The notes beneath the pieces were generated by a model that saw only the letters and a program-made list of their open reading frames with translations, was not told the origin of the DNA and made no database searches. From positions 1,178,001-1,242,000 of the forward strand of contig CAJGZL010000001.1 of NCBI GenBank assembly GCA_904846145.1: a stretch of DNA of 64,000 nucleotides, in the 5' to 3' direction. Below, one piece after another: positions 8,139 to 20,883 of the stretch (its first letter is position 1; each line of letters begins with the position of its first letter). A program made the position numbers and the translations under genes. This DNA comes from Psychrobacter immobilis. GTDB taxonomy: Bacteria; Pseudomonadota; Gammaproteobacteria; Pseudomonadales; Moraxellaceae.

Positions 8139-9824
8139 CTAGCTCTCAAAACTTCTCTCGCTTTGCTCTTGAGTAATCTGATCGGCAGCAATGGTTTGGG
8201 TTAGAGGCTTTACTGGCCAAGTCATAGTAAAACGAGCACCGCCAAGATCAGGACTCTCGTCCACACTCATAATACCATTAAACCAAAAAGCAATGCGTGA
8301 TACTATCGATAAGCCCAATCCATAGCCTCCTGATGCTCTTGTGCGGCTGTCATCTAAGCGTGCAAAAGGAATAAACACCTTTTCACGATCTGCCTCTGGA
8401 ATACCATGCCCATCATCTTCAACCATCACAAAAGCGTCACCTTTTTTGACTCCAGCGCTAATAACAATCGTCGTCTCTGCATAGCGTAGAGCATTACCAG
8501 CCAAGTTCTGAATGACGCGATGTAAATAGCGACGATCAGCAATAGCCGTTACTTTTGCATTAGGCGGGTTCCCCATGATCTTAATATCTTTGCCTAAAGC
8601 ATTGGTCTCACGCACGACCTGCTCTATCAGCTCTTTTAGGTTTACAGACTCTAGATCAAGCTTAGGCGAGCCTTCCTCTAATTTAGCATAGGTTAAGATT
8701 TCATCGATTAGACCATTCAAAGATTCGATATCTTCGTCAATAAAATCACGCTGTTGAAACCGTGAGTCTTCATCCTCAGTATCAGCAAGCATATCGACGG
8801 CAAAGCGGATACGAGCAACGGGTGTACGCAATTCATGAGACACTGCGCGTGTCAGCTCACGCTGAGATTCAATCAAGCGTTTGATATGTGATGTCATAGC
8901 ATTAAAAGTTGCTGACAAACGCGCAATTTCATCTTGGCCTATCACTTGCACCTGAATATCGAGATTGCCTTCGCTAACCTCATTAACCCCAACTTGAATC
9001 AGCTGCAATTTGCGCTCAAGGGGAAAGATAAGCGCATAGACGCCCAAACTGATTAAGAACATACTAATCAGTACCATACTGATAATAAGATTCAGTGGAA
9101 ACCAATTAAAGAGCGGTACAGGTCCCATCATCACGACCATATCATTGATCTCAGATGGCACAATAATTTTGATCGAAGAGCTGCCTTGACTACTGCTCGT
9201 ATCTTGAAACAAAATCACCACTTCATCACGGCGCAAACGGGCCAATTGATCGCTATCCAAATTTAAGGTATTAATACCTTTCAAGGTCAGTGGAAAGGCA
9301 AATTTCTCTGATAGCTGCGCCAGTCGTTCACGTTTTTCCGATATTCTTGCATAATAGGACAAGTCATCTAATAAAAACACTGCCATAGCACGTACTTGCT
9401 GTTCAGTCACTTGTGATATTCTGACCGTCAATACACTTTCACCATCTGGCAGGCGATGATAAACATCAGCGAAAGTTGGTTGAGACACATAGCGTACAAC
9501 AGTCTTATCATCTTCAAAACGACGTAGCTCACTTGAGCTAAAATCTATTTCTTTAATCGGTAGCACGCGAAAGCTTGAGCCAAAAAGACTGCTGGCATCT
9601 GATAACCAATATTCGCGCTGAGACTCGCTTTCTTGACGAGAAATCCCTTCACTTACTAAATAAAAAGCACCTGTCGCCATATTTTCGCGATAAGACTGGA
9701 CACGCTCTTTATTAATAGTATCCATCAAAAGCTGTGCAAATAAAGCCACACATAGACAGACAATCAAGAGTCCACCATAGATACGAACGAAGATACTGTG
9801 TTTTAACGAAGAGACTAATGACAT
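8139..9824 (-). CDS. bfmS: Sensor histidine kinase BfmS (RstB-like)
   Basis: About 561 aa. It has an N-terminal transmembrane helix ('IYGGLLIVCLCVALFAQLL'), a periplasmic sensor region of about 200 residues and a second helix near residues 246-267. HAMP, the HisKA box 'RAVSHELRTPVARIRF' (His330) and the ATPase motifs 'NLAGNALRYA', 'VEDDGHGIP' and 'GGYGLGLSIV' follow. The N-terminus resembles the Acinetobacter BfmS I remember, and the adjacent regulator is clearly BfmR. BfmRS controls envelope, biofilm and stress functions in Acinetobacter. The ATG at 9822-9824 is preferred over a TTG five codons upstream. It lies 190 bp after bfmR with a hairpin between them. Confidence 0.85.
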   Translation of the reverse strand: MSLVSSLKHSIFVRIYGGLLIVCLCVALFAQLLMDTINKERVQSYRENMATGAFYLVSEGISRQESESQREYWLSDASSLFGSSFRVLPIKEIDFSSSELRRFEDDKTVVRYVSQPTFADVYHRLPDGESVLTVRISQVTEQQVRAMAVFLLDDLSYYARISEKRERLAQLSEKFAFPLTLKGINTLNLDSDQLARLRRDEVVILFQDTSSSQGSSSIKIIVPSEINDMVVMMGPVPLFNWFPLNLIISMVLISMFLISLGVYALIFPLERKLQLIQVGVNEVSEGNLDIQVQVIGQDEIARLSATFNAMTSHIKRLIESQRELTRAVSHELRTPVARIRFAVDMLADTEDEDSRFQQRDFIDEDIESLNGLIDEILTYAKLEEGSPKLDLESVNLKELIEQVVRETNALGKDIKIMGNPPNAKVTAIADRRYLHRVIQNLAGNALRYAETTIVISAGVKKGDAFVMVEDDGHGIPEADREKVFIPFARLDDSRTRASGGYGLGLSIVSRIAFWFNGIMSVDESPDLGGARFTMTWPVKPLTQTIAADQITQEQSERSFES

Positions 9825-9945
9825 ACGTGTCGTGACCAAACGGTTGAATGTGAATGAGATAAAAATAGAGCGCTTTTTATTTATAGCAGCTAATTAAACC
9901 ATATAATACTAATAATAAGGTTAAAAAATTAAAGTTTAGCCCTAA

Positions 9946-9970
9946 AAAAACCAGCATAGCGCTGGTTTTT
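9946..9970 (-). terminator. Hairpin with U-run between bfmR and bfmS
   Basis: AAAAACCAGC and the mirrored GCTGGTTTTT enclose the loop bases ATAGC. The stem is flanked by A and T runs, so it can act as an intrinsic terminator for minus-strand transcripts leaving bfmR. It lies 45 bp past the bfmR stop. It may attenuate expression of bfmS relative to bfmR. Confidence 0.7.
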
Positions 9971-10014
9971 CAGTAATTAACTATCAATAGACTATCTTAA
10001 AAGAACCAGAAAAT

Positions 10015-10731
10015 TTAATTGCCTTCTTTTACAAACAAATAGCCTTTGCTACGCACAGTCTTAATGCGTTTTGGATTTTCAGGATCATCACCGATTTTTG
10101 GACGAATACGTGAGATACGCACATCGATAGAGCGATCCTGACCATCATACTCAATACCGCGCAGACGCTCAAAGATATCTTCGCGTGACAAAATACGACC
10201 TGCGTTAGAAGCTAATAGCCATAATAAATCATATTCAGCACTAGTAAAATCGACAAGCTCTTCGCCTAGCATTACCGAACGACCACCATTATCAATAACC
10301 AATTCACCGAACTCTAAACGCTGCGGTACATCTTCTGATGGTGCATTCTCAGAGCGACGCAACAAGGCACGGATACGAGCAAGCAATACTCGTGGTTGTG
10401 CAGGCTTGGCAACATAATCATCAGCGCCCATCTCTAAACCTAGTACTTGATCCATATCTTCGGTGCGCGCCGTCAACATCAAAATAGGGTTTTGATAATG
10501 AGGACGTACTTCACGGCAGACCGTCAAGCCATCGCTACCAGGTAGCATAACATCGAGCACTACTAAATCAGGTTGTTCACTTACAATACGACGGATAGCG
10601 CGGTTACCATCGGTCTCAATTGCTACTTCTAAGCCGTTTTTGACCAAATAATCTTGTGTCAACATGGCCAGACGCTCATCATCCTCAACAATCAAAATTC
10701 GAGGGGTATTATCGTCATCATTTGTTGTCAT
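10015..10731 (-). CDS. bfmR: Response regulator BfmR (OmpR family)
   Basis: 238 aa: a receiver domain with 'ILIVEDDERLA' and phospho-acceptor Asp60 in 'LVVLDVMLPGSDGLTVCREV', then a winged-helix DNA-binding domain ('DFTSAEYDLLWLLASNAGRI', 'RSIDVRISRIRPKIGDDP'). From memory the sequence is nearly identical over long stretches to Acinetobacter baumannii BfmR, so the name is firm. It is the first gene of bfmR-bfmS-small ORF. The promoter must lie in the AT-rich 480 bp upstream. Confidence 0.93.
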   Translation of the reverse strand: MTTNDDDNTPRILIVEDDERLAMLTQDYLVKNGLEVAIETDGNRAIRRIVSEQPDLVVLDVMLPGSDGLTVCREVRPHYQNPILMLTARTEDMDQVLGLEMGADDYVAKPAQPRVLLARIRALLRRSENAPSEDVPQRLEFGELVIDNGGRSVMLGEELVDFTSAEYDLLWLLASNAGRILSREDIFERLRGIEYDGQDRSIDVRISRIRPKIGDDPENPKRIKTVRSKGYLFVKEGN

Positions 10732-11210
10732 TTTGGTGTCCTCTAATACATCTTAATTAAAATAAAAAAGTTAACTCATAAATATTAACAGCACAATAAA
10801 ATAGCACGATTTATTCTATGACTATTCATGCCTTTATGTTGGTATTTGTATTGACTTACTAGCTTAAGTTATCGTTACTTATTGCAGTACAAAGCATAGG
10901 GCTTCCTATACTATAGCCTATTGTTACTAACAAAACCTATAAACAATACAGATTAAAACTTTAGTATACGTCCAATATTTCTAATATATTCAATATAAGC
11001 TGCCATATAGACATTATTCTAATATAAATAATCCCTATTATAAATTTATTAATGATTGAGCAGTCATTTTCTAGTATTTATAGCAAAATTATCTGCTTGA
11101 TAATATAACGAAATATTAAGGATACTGCTAGTAAATTTTATTAAAAACGCTTATTTGCTACCGCTTGAGCGTCATTCGATGAATATCAATAATAATTATA
11201 AAGATGCCAT
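10732..11210. other. AT-rich intergenic region upstream of bfmR
   Basis: About 480 bp, very AT-rich, with no credible reading frame. It must contain the bfmR promoter (minus strand). I see no clear operator, RNA gene or repeat in it. Confidence 0.5.
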
Positions 11211-11241
11211 AAAAAAACAGCCCCTAATGGACTGTTTTTTT
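11211..11241 (-). terminator. Terminator of the ATP synthase operon
   Basis: The stem pairs AAAAAAACAGTCC with GGGCTGTTTTTTT when read on the minus strand, with a U-G pair where the plus-strand reading has a mismatch. The loop is five nt. It lies about 45 bp after the atpC stop. The wobble pair supports function in the minus direction. Confidence 0.85.
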
Positions 11242-11283
11242 AATAAAAAATGTTAATTATATTCTAACAAATTAGTAACGAGG

Positions 11284-11700
11284 TTAGCTGCGGTTTTGGT
11301 ACTTGCGGATAGTTTGCAACTGCGCTACTGACTCTGCAAGAGATGCTAGTGCAGCATTAGTTTGCAGCGTATCAGACTGATTAACTAGCATCTGCTCCGC
11401 TTGACGGCGAGCTTCAACGATCTTGCTTTCATCAAGGTTGTGCGCACGCATAGCCGTATCTGCTAAGATAGTTACCATCTGCGGCTGAACTTCTAAAACA
11501 CCGCCTGAAACATAGATAACTTCTTCCTCACCATTTGCTGTTTGTACGCGCATTGCGCCTGGCTTTAGCAAAGTAATAAGTGGCGTGTGGCCTGGCAATA
11601 TCCCGATTTCACCTTCAACTCCAGTGGCGATCAGCATACTAATCTCCCCTGAATATAACTCTTCACGGGCACTTACGACGCGACATTGTAACGTTGCCAT
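11284..11700 (-). CDS. atpC: F1Fo ATP synthase epsilon subunit
   Basis: 138 aa. It has the beta-sandwich motifs 'RVVSAREELYSGEISML', 'GEIGILPGHTPLITLLKPG' and 'VYVSGGVLEVQP', and a helical C-terminal hairpin. Epsilon is part of the central stalk and inhibits ATP hydrolysis. The frame extends four codons upstream, but GGAG six bases before the ATG at 11698-11700 gives the usual start MATLQC. It is the last gene of the operon, 119 bp after atpD. Confidence 0.95.
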   Translation of the reverse strand: MATLQCRVVSAREELYSGEISMLIATGVEGEIGILPGHTPLITLLKPGAMRVQTANGEEEVIYVSGGVLEVQPQMVTILADTAMRAHNLDESKIVEARRQAEQMLVNQSDTLQTNAALASLAESVAQLQTIRKYQNRS

Positions 11701-11819
11701 ACTAAACTCCATGTTTTAAAAACGGTTCTAAAAGCAGCTATAAAATCTGCAGTTATAAATCTACAATATAAGCGAGTACATAGATCATAATTTATGCACT
11801 CGCTTAATGTCGTAACGAC

Positions 11820-13271
<1,452 letters not shown>

Positions 13272-13311
13272 CTATATATATAGGGGTTTCATATCTCATA
13301 AAGAGGATCAA

Positions 13312-14193
13312 TTATGAAACAGCAGCAGCACCGCCAACGATTTCCGAGATCTCTCGGGTAATCGCCGCTTGACGCAGCTTGTTATAAACCAGTTGTAAAT
13401 CGTTGATTAAGTCGCCAGCATTATCGGTTGCCGCTTTCATTGCAACCATACGTGATGACTGCTCTGAAGCAATGTTTTCCATAACCGCTTGATAGACGAT
13501 CGATTCGATATAGCGCCCAAGCAATTCATCAATCAAAGTTTTGACATCAGGCTCGTAGATATAATCCCAGCTCAGTTCGGTTTTTATACCGCTCTCTTCG
13601 CCGTTTAAAGCATTCTCTGGTAATGGTACCAGCTGATTAACTGTAGGCTTTTGAGTCATCGCATTGATGAATTGGTTATAAACCACATAGATACGGTCTA
13701 TATTGCCTTTATTATAGTCATCAAGCATAGCTTGCACAGGCGAGTTAATCTGCTCAAAGGTTGGCTTATCGCCATAATCAGTCACAGCTGAGGTAACTTT
13801 ACCGCCGAAGCTCTTAAAAAAGCTGACGCCTTTAGAACCAATAACGGCAAACTCAGCGTCTACGGACTGGTCTTGATACTGTTGAATATTTTTTGATAAA
13901 GCTTTGAATAAGTTAATATTCAAACCACCCGCTAGACCTCGATCTGAGGTGATAACGATATAGCCCACTTTATTAACTGGGCGCGTTACCATATACGGAT
14001 GCTTATAGTCTGATGAGGCATGCACCAAATGCGAGATAACCCGGCGCATACTATCGGCATACGGGCGACCCACACTCATGCGCTCTTGAGCTCGGCGCAT
14101 CTTACTCGCCGCTACCATTTGCATAGCACGAGTAATTTTTTGGGTGCTTTTAATACTGGTGACTTTGGCACGTATCTCTTTTAAGCTTGCCAT
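13312..14193 (-). CDS. atpG: F1Fo ATP synthase gamma subunit
   Basis: 293 aa. Gamma is the rotating central shaft. It has the typical N-terminus '[20 protein letters not shown]' with '[17 protein letters not shown]' and the C-terminal helix '[20 protein letters not shown]' and '[18 protein letters not shown]'. It is separated from atpA by 232 bp, most of it non-coding and containing a tandem repeat. Confidence 0.97.
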   Translation of the reverse strand: MASLKEIRAKVTSIKSTQKITRAMQMVAASKMRRAQERMSVGRPYADSMRRVISHLVHASSDYKHPYMVTRPVNKVGYIVITSDRGLAGGLNINLFKALSKNIQQYQDQSVDAEFAVIGSKGVSFFKSFGGKVTSAVTDYGDKPTFEQINSPVQAMLDDYNKGNIDRIYVVYNQFINAMTQKPTVNQLVPLPENALNGEESGIKTELSWDYIYEPDVKTLIDELLGRYIESIVYQAVMENIASEQSSRMVAMKAATDNAGDLINDLQLVYNKLRQAAITREISEIVGGAAAVS

Positions 14194-14360
14194 AATGATT
14201 CCAATATAAGAGGGTTAAAAAGCATTGACGCACTATTTAAATAAAAAACACAACTACTATTAAATAACACTACGCAATTATATGCTGCTGCTTATAGGTA
14301 GTGACACGGATTTAAAAAACGTGCCACTATCCTTACTATCAGCTAGATTAGCTTAACCCG

Positions 14361-14435
14361 TTAACTTAGTATTTACTAACTTAGTATTTGTTAACTCAGT
14401 AACTATTAACCTAGTAACTGCTAAACTAGTAACTG
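14361..14435. repeat. Five tandem 15-bp units overlapping the atpA stop codon
   Basis: Five contiguous 15-bp units: TTAACTTAGTATTTA, CTAACTTAGTATTTG, TTAACTCAGTAACTA, TTAACCTAGTAACTG and CTAAACTAGTAACTG. The last unit contains the atpA stop (14426-14428) and its final Ser-Tyr codons. The array therefore looks like repeated duplication of the 3' end of atpA, followed by drift. The unit is a multiple of three, and each copy preserves a stop codon on the minus strand. Confidence 0.8.
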
Positions 14436-15970
14436 TGGTTTTGTTTAAAAGTCTCAACAGATGATTTTAAACGACCAGCAATATCATCATTATAGTTTGC
14501 TGTTTCATCAATCTCATTCATTAAGTCAGATTGCTCATCGTGCATATAACGCAAGTAAGCTTCTTCAAAAGAGCCAATCTTATCGACAGGTACGTCTGCT
14601 AAGAAACCTTCATTTGAAGCATAGATAACAGCGGCTTGCTCAGAGATAGACATGGGCTGATATTGTTTTTGTTTCATCAGTTCAGTCACACGCTCACCAT
14701 GATCCAACTGTTCGCGCGTCGCATCATCAAGATCTGATGCAAACTGAGCAAAGGCTGCTAATTCACGATACTGAGCCAGTGCAGTACGAATACCACCAGA
14801 TAATTTCTTAATGATCTTCGTTTGCGCTGCACCACCAACACGAGATACCGAGATACCAGCGTTAACTGCTGGACGGATACCTGAGTTAAATAGGCTTGAC
14901 TCTAAGAAGATCTGACCATCAGTAATTGAAATTACGTTAGTTGGTACGAATGCAGATACGTCACCCGCTTGAGTTTCAATAATCGGCAATGCAGTCAAAG
15001 AACCTGTTTTACCAACCACTTCACCATTAGTGAACTTCTCTACATACGCTGCGTTGACGCGTGATGCACGCTCAAGTAAACGTGAATGAAGATAGAATAC
15101 ATCTCCAGGATAAGCTTCACGACCTGGTGGACGACGTAGCAACAGTGATATCTGACGATAAGCAACCGCTTGCTTTGATAAATCATCAAAGATGATTAAC
15201 GCATCTTCACCGCGGTCACGGAAATACTCACCCATCGTACAACCTGAATATGGTGCGATATACTGTAGTGCTGCTGGCTCTGAGGCTGACGCGACTACTA
15301 CTGTGGTATACTCAAGTGCGCCAGTTTGCTCAAGCTTACGTACAACGTTAGCGATCGTAGAACGCTTCTGACCAATAGCCACATAAACACATTTGATGCC
15401 AGATGATTTTTGCGCAATAATCGCATCAATCGCCATCGCGGTTTTACCCGTCTGACGGTCACCAATGATAAGCTCACGCTGACCACGACCGATTGGAATC
15501 ATAGTGTCAACGGCTTTATAACCGGTCATTACCGGTTGATCAACAGATTGACGATCGATAACGCCCGGGGCGATTTTCTCGACTTTATCAGTCATTTTGG
15601 CATCGATAGGGCCTTTGCCATCGATAGGATTACCTAGGGCATCAACAACACGTCCTAGCAGCTCAGGGCCTACAGGTACTTCAAGAATACGACCTGTACA
15701 ATAAGCCTTTTGGCCTTCTTGTAATTTTAGATAATCACCTAAGACTACTGCACCGACAGAATCACGCTCTAAGTTCAGCGCCATACCGTAGATTTCGCCT
15801 TCAAACTCGATCATTTCGCCATACATGGCATCTTCAAGACCATGAATCTGCACGATACCGTCAGATACTTTGACAATCGTGCCTTCATTCTTTGCAGTTG
15901 CACCCGCATCAAGGTCTTGAATACGCTGCTTAATCAGACTACTGATTTCCGCTGGATTCAATTGTTGCAT
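14426..15970 (-). CDS. atpA: F1Fo ATP synthase alpha subunit
   Basis: 514 aa. Alpha carries the non-catalytic nucleotide sites. The P-loop is GDRQTGKT at residues 170-177, with '[20 protein letters not shown]' and '[20 protein letters not shown]'. AGGAAT precedes the ATG. Its C-terminal codons form part of a 15-bp tandem repeat. It lies 97 bp after atpH. Confidence 0.98.
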   Translation of the reverse strand: MQQLNPAEISSLIKQRIQDLDAGATAKNEGTIVKVSDGIVQIHGLEDAMYGEMIEFEGEIYGMALNLERDSVGAVVLGDYLKLQEGQKAYCTGRILEVPVGPELLGRVVDALGNPIDGKGPIDAKMTDKVEKIAPGVIDRQSVDQPVMTGYKAVDTMIPIGRGQRELIIGDRQTGKTAMAIDAIIAQKSSGIKCVYVAIGQKRSTIANVVRKLEQTGALEYTTVVVASASEPAALQYIAPYSGCTMGEYFRDRGEDALIIFDDLSKQAVAYRQISLLLRRPPGREAYPGDVFYLHSRLLERASRVNAAYVEKFTNGEVVGKTGSLTALPIIETQAGDVSAFVPTNVISITDGQIFLESSLFNSGIRPAVNAGISVSRVGGAAQTKIIKKLSGGIRTALAQYRELAAFAQFASDLDDATREQLDHGERVTELMKQKQYQPMSISEQAAVIYASNEGFLADVPVDKIGSFEEAYLRYMHDEQSDLMNEIDETANYNDDIAGRLKSSVETFKQNHSY

Positions 15971-16067
15971 TGCCTGGATTCCTTTAATTTATGATACCGC
16001 TTGCGTGCTTAAAGATGCCTACTAACACTCCAAGCCATCTTTAGCTCGATAGTGTCTGTAGAACGTA

Positions 16068-16685
16068 TTAAGCCGTTAGCTGTGTTTTTAACTGTTTTAA
16101 CTTGCCGCGCACCGAATCATCAATGATCTTGTCACCAACTTTTATGGTAGCGCCTGCTAAAAGACTAGGGTCAACGGTTTCGTGGATCACCACACTAGCA
16201 TTGAGCGAAGTGGAGAGACGAGTTTGTATCTGTTCACGTTGAGCCACTGTCAATGGATAAGCTGTAGTTACATAAGCGTCGAGCTGCTTTAGGCTAATCG
16301 CTTTGTGACGACGATAATGCTCGTAAACCTCAGGCAGCAAAGCTAAACGCTCTTGCTCTGCTAACTGATTGACAAAGTTGCTAAGCGCCGCAGATACTTT
16401 AGGAGAGCTTGAGCTATCACTAGAGCCTTTGGTTGCACTTAATAACTGCTTAAAAGCAGACTCGCCATCATCAGCTACTTGCGTATCATAAAGATCAGTC
16501 AAAGCCGCTGACTTATGCTCAGCGCTAACCGCTGGATTGTCTAGCATAGTGTGGAACGATTTATCACTGACAATAGTGCTGGCAACGAATAAAAAGTCTT
16601 CCCACGCGTTGACTACGCCGTGCTCGTTAGCATAGTCAAACGCAGCTTTTGCATAGGGTCGTGCTAAGGTTGATAAGTCAGCCAT
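16068..16685 (-). CDS. atpH: F1Fo ATP synthase delta subunit
   Basis: 205 aa, somewhat longer than the usual 178 or so. It begins '[16 protein letters not shown]' and ends with '[20 protein letters not shown]' and '[17 protein letters not shown]', the delta/OSCP signature. A Ser-rich insert ('[16 protein letters not shown]') in the middle accounts for the extra length. Delta links F1 to the b-subunit stator. GAGGATATA precedes the ATG. It is 13 bp after atpF. Confidence 0.95.
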   Translation of the reverse strand: MADLSTLARPYAKAAFDYANEHGVVNAWEDFLFVASTIVSDKSFHTMLDNPAVSAEHKSAALTDLYDTQVADDGESAFKQLLSATKGSSDSSSSPKVSAALSNFVNQLAEQERLALLPEVYEHYRRHKAISLKQLDAYVTTAYPLTVAQREQIQTRLSTSLNASVVIHETVDPSLLAGATIKVGDKIIDDSVRGKLKQLKTQLTA

Positions 16686-16698
16686 TATATCCTCACAA

Positions 16699-17169
16699 TT
16701 ACAGCTTCGCCGCCAGTTGATCTAACATGCTGGCATGTTTTTGCATATCGACTTTTTCTTGCAAAATCTTCTCAGCACCAAGGACTGCAAGCTCTGCAAC
16801 TTGATTACGTAATGACTCACGCGCTTGATTGATTTCTTGGTCGATTGCCGCTTGTGCTTGCTGACGAATACGCTCGCCTTCTATTTGTGCTTGCGATTTG
16901 GCGTCTTCAACAAGTTGATTAGCGCTTTTATTCGCCTGCTCAATGAGCGCAGCCGCTTTAGTCTTAGCAAGGTTAAGCTCTTGCTCTACATCTTGCTCTG
17001 CGGTCGCCAGGTCGGCTTTTGCTTTTTCAGCGGCATTTAAGCCTTCAGCGATTTTGCGCTGACGCTCATTAATAGCACCGATAAGTGGTGGCCACACAAA
17101 CTTCATGCAGAACATCACAAAGATTGCAAAAGCAATGGCTTGACCGATGAGGGTAGAATTGATATTCAC
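16699..17169 (-). CDS. atpF: F1Fo ATP synthase subunit b
   Basis: 156 aa. It has one N-terminal transmembrane helix ('[20 protein letters not shown]') and then a long charged coiled coil rich in Ala, Gln, Glu and Lys, the peripheral stalk. The initiation codon is GTG (complement at 17167-17169), preceded by a strong AGAGGTGAT; no ATG lies nearby. It is 117 bp after atpE. Confidence 0.96.
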   Translation of the reverse strand: MNINSTLIGQAIAFAIFVMFCMKFVWPPLIGAINERQRKIAEGLNAAEKAKADLATAEQDVEQELNLAKTKAAALIEQANKSANQLVEDAKSQAQIEGERIRQQAQAAIDQEINQARESLRNQVAELAVLGAEKILQEKVDMQKHASMLDQLAAKL

Positions 17170-17286
17170 GTGATCACCTCTTTGTTAATGAAAAATCAGT
17201 TTCATTGACCATGTTTGATAGTCAAGGTTTGGCTATGGTTTCTAGACAAGCATCGAAAATCAAACATTTTCAACTGAGCTTTCTGA

Positions 17287-17553
<267 letters not shown>

Positions 17554-17564
17554 CTATTGAAAAA

Positions 17565-18964
<1,400 letters not shown>

Positions 18965-19363
18965 TTACTTTATACGGCCCAACATCAGTACATGGCTGAC
19001 TTTCATGGTAATAAACCCTATAAATAGAGCGGGTGCGGATAAGGGCTCAACCGTAGTAAAGATTAGAGCAAAACCAAAAACCGTCAATAGCCACTTTAGC
19101 GCCTGTCCACGGAAAAATTGACTAACAATGCGATTGCGAGCCTGATAGCCAGTATAACTAAACATAAACCAAGCGAATACCATTTGGGTTGCAAAACCTA
19201 GAAAACCACCGATAGCAGCACTTTTGGCTATGACTAAATCACTATGCAGCCAGCTACTATCTATCAGCCAAGCGCTGACAATAACTAATAATAGTGCCCA
19301 AGTTTGCCGTTTGAAATAGACCCGAATTTGATCTTTTTGGCTGCGTTTAGCAGGTTGGGTCAT
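18965..19363 (-). CDS. atpI: ATP synthase protein I
   Basis: 132 aa, four predicted transmembrane helices. The sequence 'AIGGFLGFATQMVFAWFMF' and the C-terminal 'EPLSAPALFIGFITMKVSHV' fit the AtpI family, which assists c-ring assembly. AGGATAGCTG precedes the ATG. Position upstream of atpB supports the name, but the terminator in the gap suggests separate expression. Confidence 0.85.
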   Translation of the reverse strand: MTQPAKRSQKDQIRVYFKRQTWALLLVIVSAWLIDSSWLHSDLVIAKSAAIGGFLGFATQMVFAWFMFSYTGYQARNRIVSQFFRGQALKWLLTVFGFALIFTTVEPLSAPALFIGFITMKVSHVLMLGRIK

Positions 19364-19736
19364 CAGCTATCCTAAAATGTTAAAGGCTCAACAAAGCGCT
19401 GATTATTATAGTAATTAACCTGAGCGTAAGCAAGTGAAACACGGCTACTATCAATTGTTTAGCGCTGACTTGACTTAAGCTTTATCTACAGCGAGCTAAT
19501 TTTAAAGACACACTGGTTATCAGTTTTGTAGGGTGTGGTTAGCGAAGCATAAACCGCCAAATATTTTAGATAACAATAGTTTAGATAGCATAGGCAGGTT
19601 ACGTTTTATCTTGATTCTCTGCGAGAACAGAATAAAACTAACCTACTCTACGATAATTAAGTCATCGCTCACTTTAATATACTTAGACAGTTACGAGTAA
19701 GGTTTTACTCATATTAAAGTAGTTATCAGTGACAAA
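19364..19736. repeat. Non-coding spacer with three imperfect inverted repeats
   Basis: No gene here. Three hairpin-forming sequences follow one another. At 19528-19558 is GTAGGGTGTGGTTAGCGAAGCATAAACCGCC-type DNA, a form of the GTAGGGTGGGTTA/TAACCCACC repeat seen in many bacterial genomes. At 19591-19646, AGGTT..GTTTTAT pairs with ATAAAAC..AACCT. At 19671-19720, perfect 10-bp arms (ACTTTAATAT and ATATTAAAGT) enclose a second small hairpin, GAGTAA GGTT TTACTC. The last lies 17 bp past the znuA stop and could end its transcript. Confidence 0.55.
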
Positions 19737-20678
19737 CTAAACTATGCAGTTGGTTATCTGCTCGCTCATATCACGCCAGCCTTGTACAAAGTCCTGAGTG
19801 GCACTCATATCCTCTGATTGTATAGTGCTAGTCACAGGCTGTAGCTTCGCCAATAACCCTTTTGCAGGCGTACTTTGCGTGACCAAACACATGGTTTCAG
19901 CAGGGCGCTGCTCGCTCAGCCAACGTATTTGACTGGCTTTTGGTGCTAAATGATGATCCTGGCTTAGGCTGCCGACAAATTGAAGATTGGTAGCTGCTTC
20001 TAGGTACTGATAAGCATCATGATAAGCCCAATAAGGACGCAGCTGATTGAGATTTTTCGGCTTATTTTGTAAGGCTACTGCTTGATCCATACGCTGAGCA
20101 AACTCTTGCGCGTTGGCTTGATACAGCGCTTTATATTGCGGATTGGCATGGCTATGGATTACTGCCAAAGCGCGAGTGATTGCCTTGGCATTTTCAGGAT
20201 CTAGCCAAATATGGGGATCTAACGTTCCTTGCATAGGCTGACCTTTGACGTCGCGAAGTGGGTGGCGATTGAAAGCGTCAAAGGCAAACAGTGAGATAGC
20301 ATTTGGCGCAGTCTCTAAGCTAGTGGCTAGATTATTCTCTAATGACTTGCCAAACCAAACCACGAATTTGCTGTCCTGTATGTTTTTGATATCGCCTGGA
20401 CTAATACTGCCATGATGACCGACTTCGCTTGGGTCTAATAGCTGTTTGGCTGAGGGTGCACCTATCGTTACCGCTTCGCTTAATAAAAATAGCGGATAGT
20501 TACTGACACTGACAGTCGCGGCTTGGGCATTTAAAATCATAGTGCTTATCATCACCAAAGCTGTTATCACCAGTCGCGGCAAGCTCAAAACAGGAGTTGA
20601 TGCTTTGTTGATCAATGTCTTACACAAGCCGATGTCAGACTTTGTCTTTTTAGTGATAAGACTGGGATAAGATTTCAT
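19737..20678 (-). CDS. znuA: Zinc ABC transporter substrate-binding protein
   Basis: About 313 aa. It captures periplasmic zinc for the ZnuBC permease. A long basic N-region precedes a signal-type hydrophobic stretch ('LPRLVITALVMISTMILNAQA') and AA-T cleavage. Cluster A-I family motifs follow: 'PSEVGHHGSISPGDI', 'DPHIWLDPENAKAI' and 'YWAYHDAYQYLE', which supply metal-binding histidines. The charged His-rich loop typical of many ZnuA proteins is absent. The frame opens 16 codons earlier, but the ATG at 20676-20678 with GAGG upstream gives the secreted form. It is divergent from zur. Confidence 0.9.
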   Translation of the reverse strand: MKSYPSLITKKTKSDIGLCKTLINKASTPVLSLPRLVITALVMISTMILNAQAATVSVSNYPLFLLSEAVTIGAPSAKQLLDPSEVGHHGSISPGDIKNIQDSKFVVWFGKSLENNLATSLETAPNAISLFAFDAFNRHPLRDVKGQPMQGTLDPHIWLDPENAKAITRALAVIHSHANPQYKALYQANAQEFAQRMDQAVALQNKPKNLNQLRPYWAYHDAYQYLEAATNLQFVGSLSQDHHLAPKASQIRWLSEQRPAETMCLVTQSTPAKGLLAKLQPVTSTIQSEDMSATQDFVQGWRDMSEQITNCIV

Positions 20679-20779
20679 AGGTAAGCAATCCTCAATAAAT
20701 AAGTGGTGATAAGGTAAATGGTACAAGGTAAGCGATGATAAATAATAGGACAGTGATGCGCCTTTTATTATTTCATTAT

Positions 20780-20792
20780 GTTATACCATAAC
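20780..20792. promoter_or_regulatory. Candidate Zur box upstream of znuA
   Basis: Interrupted palindrome GTTAT-ACC-ATAAC, 102 bp upstream of the znuA start. It resembles the core of gammaproteobacterial Zur sites (GTTATANTATAAC). Placement between zur and znuA supports zinc-dependent repression of znuA. Confidence 0.6.
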
Positions 20793-20841
20793 AATTATAA
20801 ATGTATAGTTATTTTGAGCTATAATTTTAAAATGGTATTAT

Positions 20842-20854
20842 GTTATAATATAAC
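20842..20854. promoter_or_regulatory. Candidate Zur box in the zur-znuCB promoter
   Basis: Perfect palindrome GTTATAATATAAC, 29 bp before the zur start codon. It contains a TATAAT (20844-20849) that can serve as the -10 element, so bound Zur would cover the promoter. This implies autoregulation of zur-znuC-znuB. Confidence 0.72.
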
Positions 20855-20883
20855 GATTGACAATTATCATTTGGAGCTACTCT

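Noticed and set aside
15298-15637. Frames opposite or shifted within atpA
   Set aside because: Shadows of a strongly conserved coding sequence.
20857-20862. TTGACA before zur as a -35 element
   Set aside because: No -10 at the right distance, and it lies between the Zur-box TATAAT and the zur start codon. The upstream promoter fits better.
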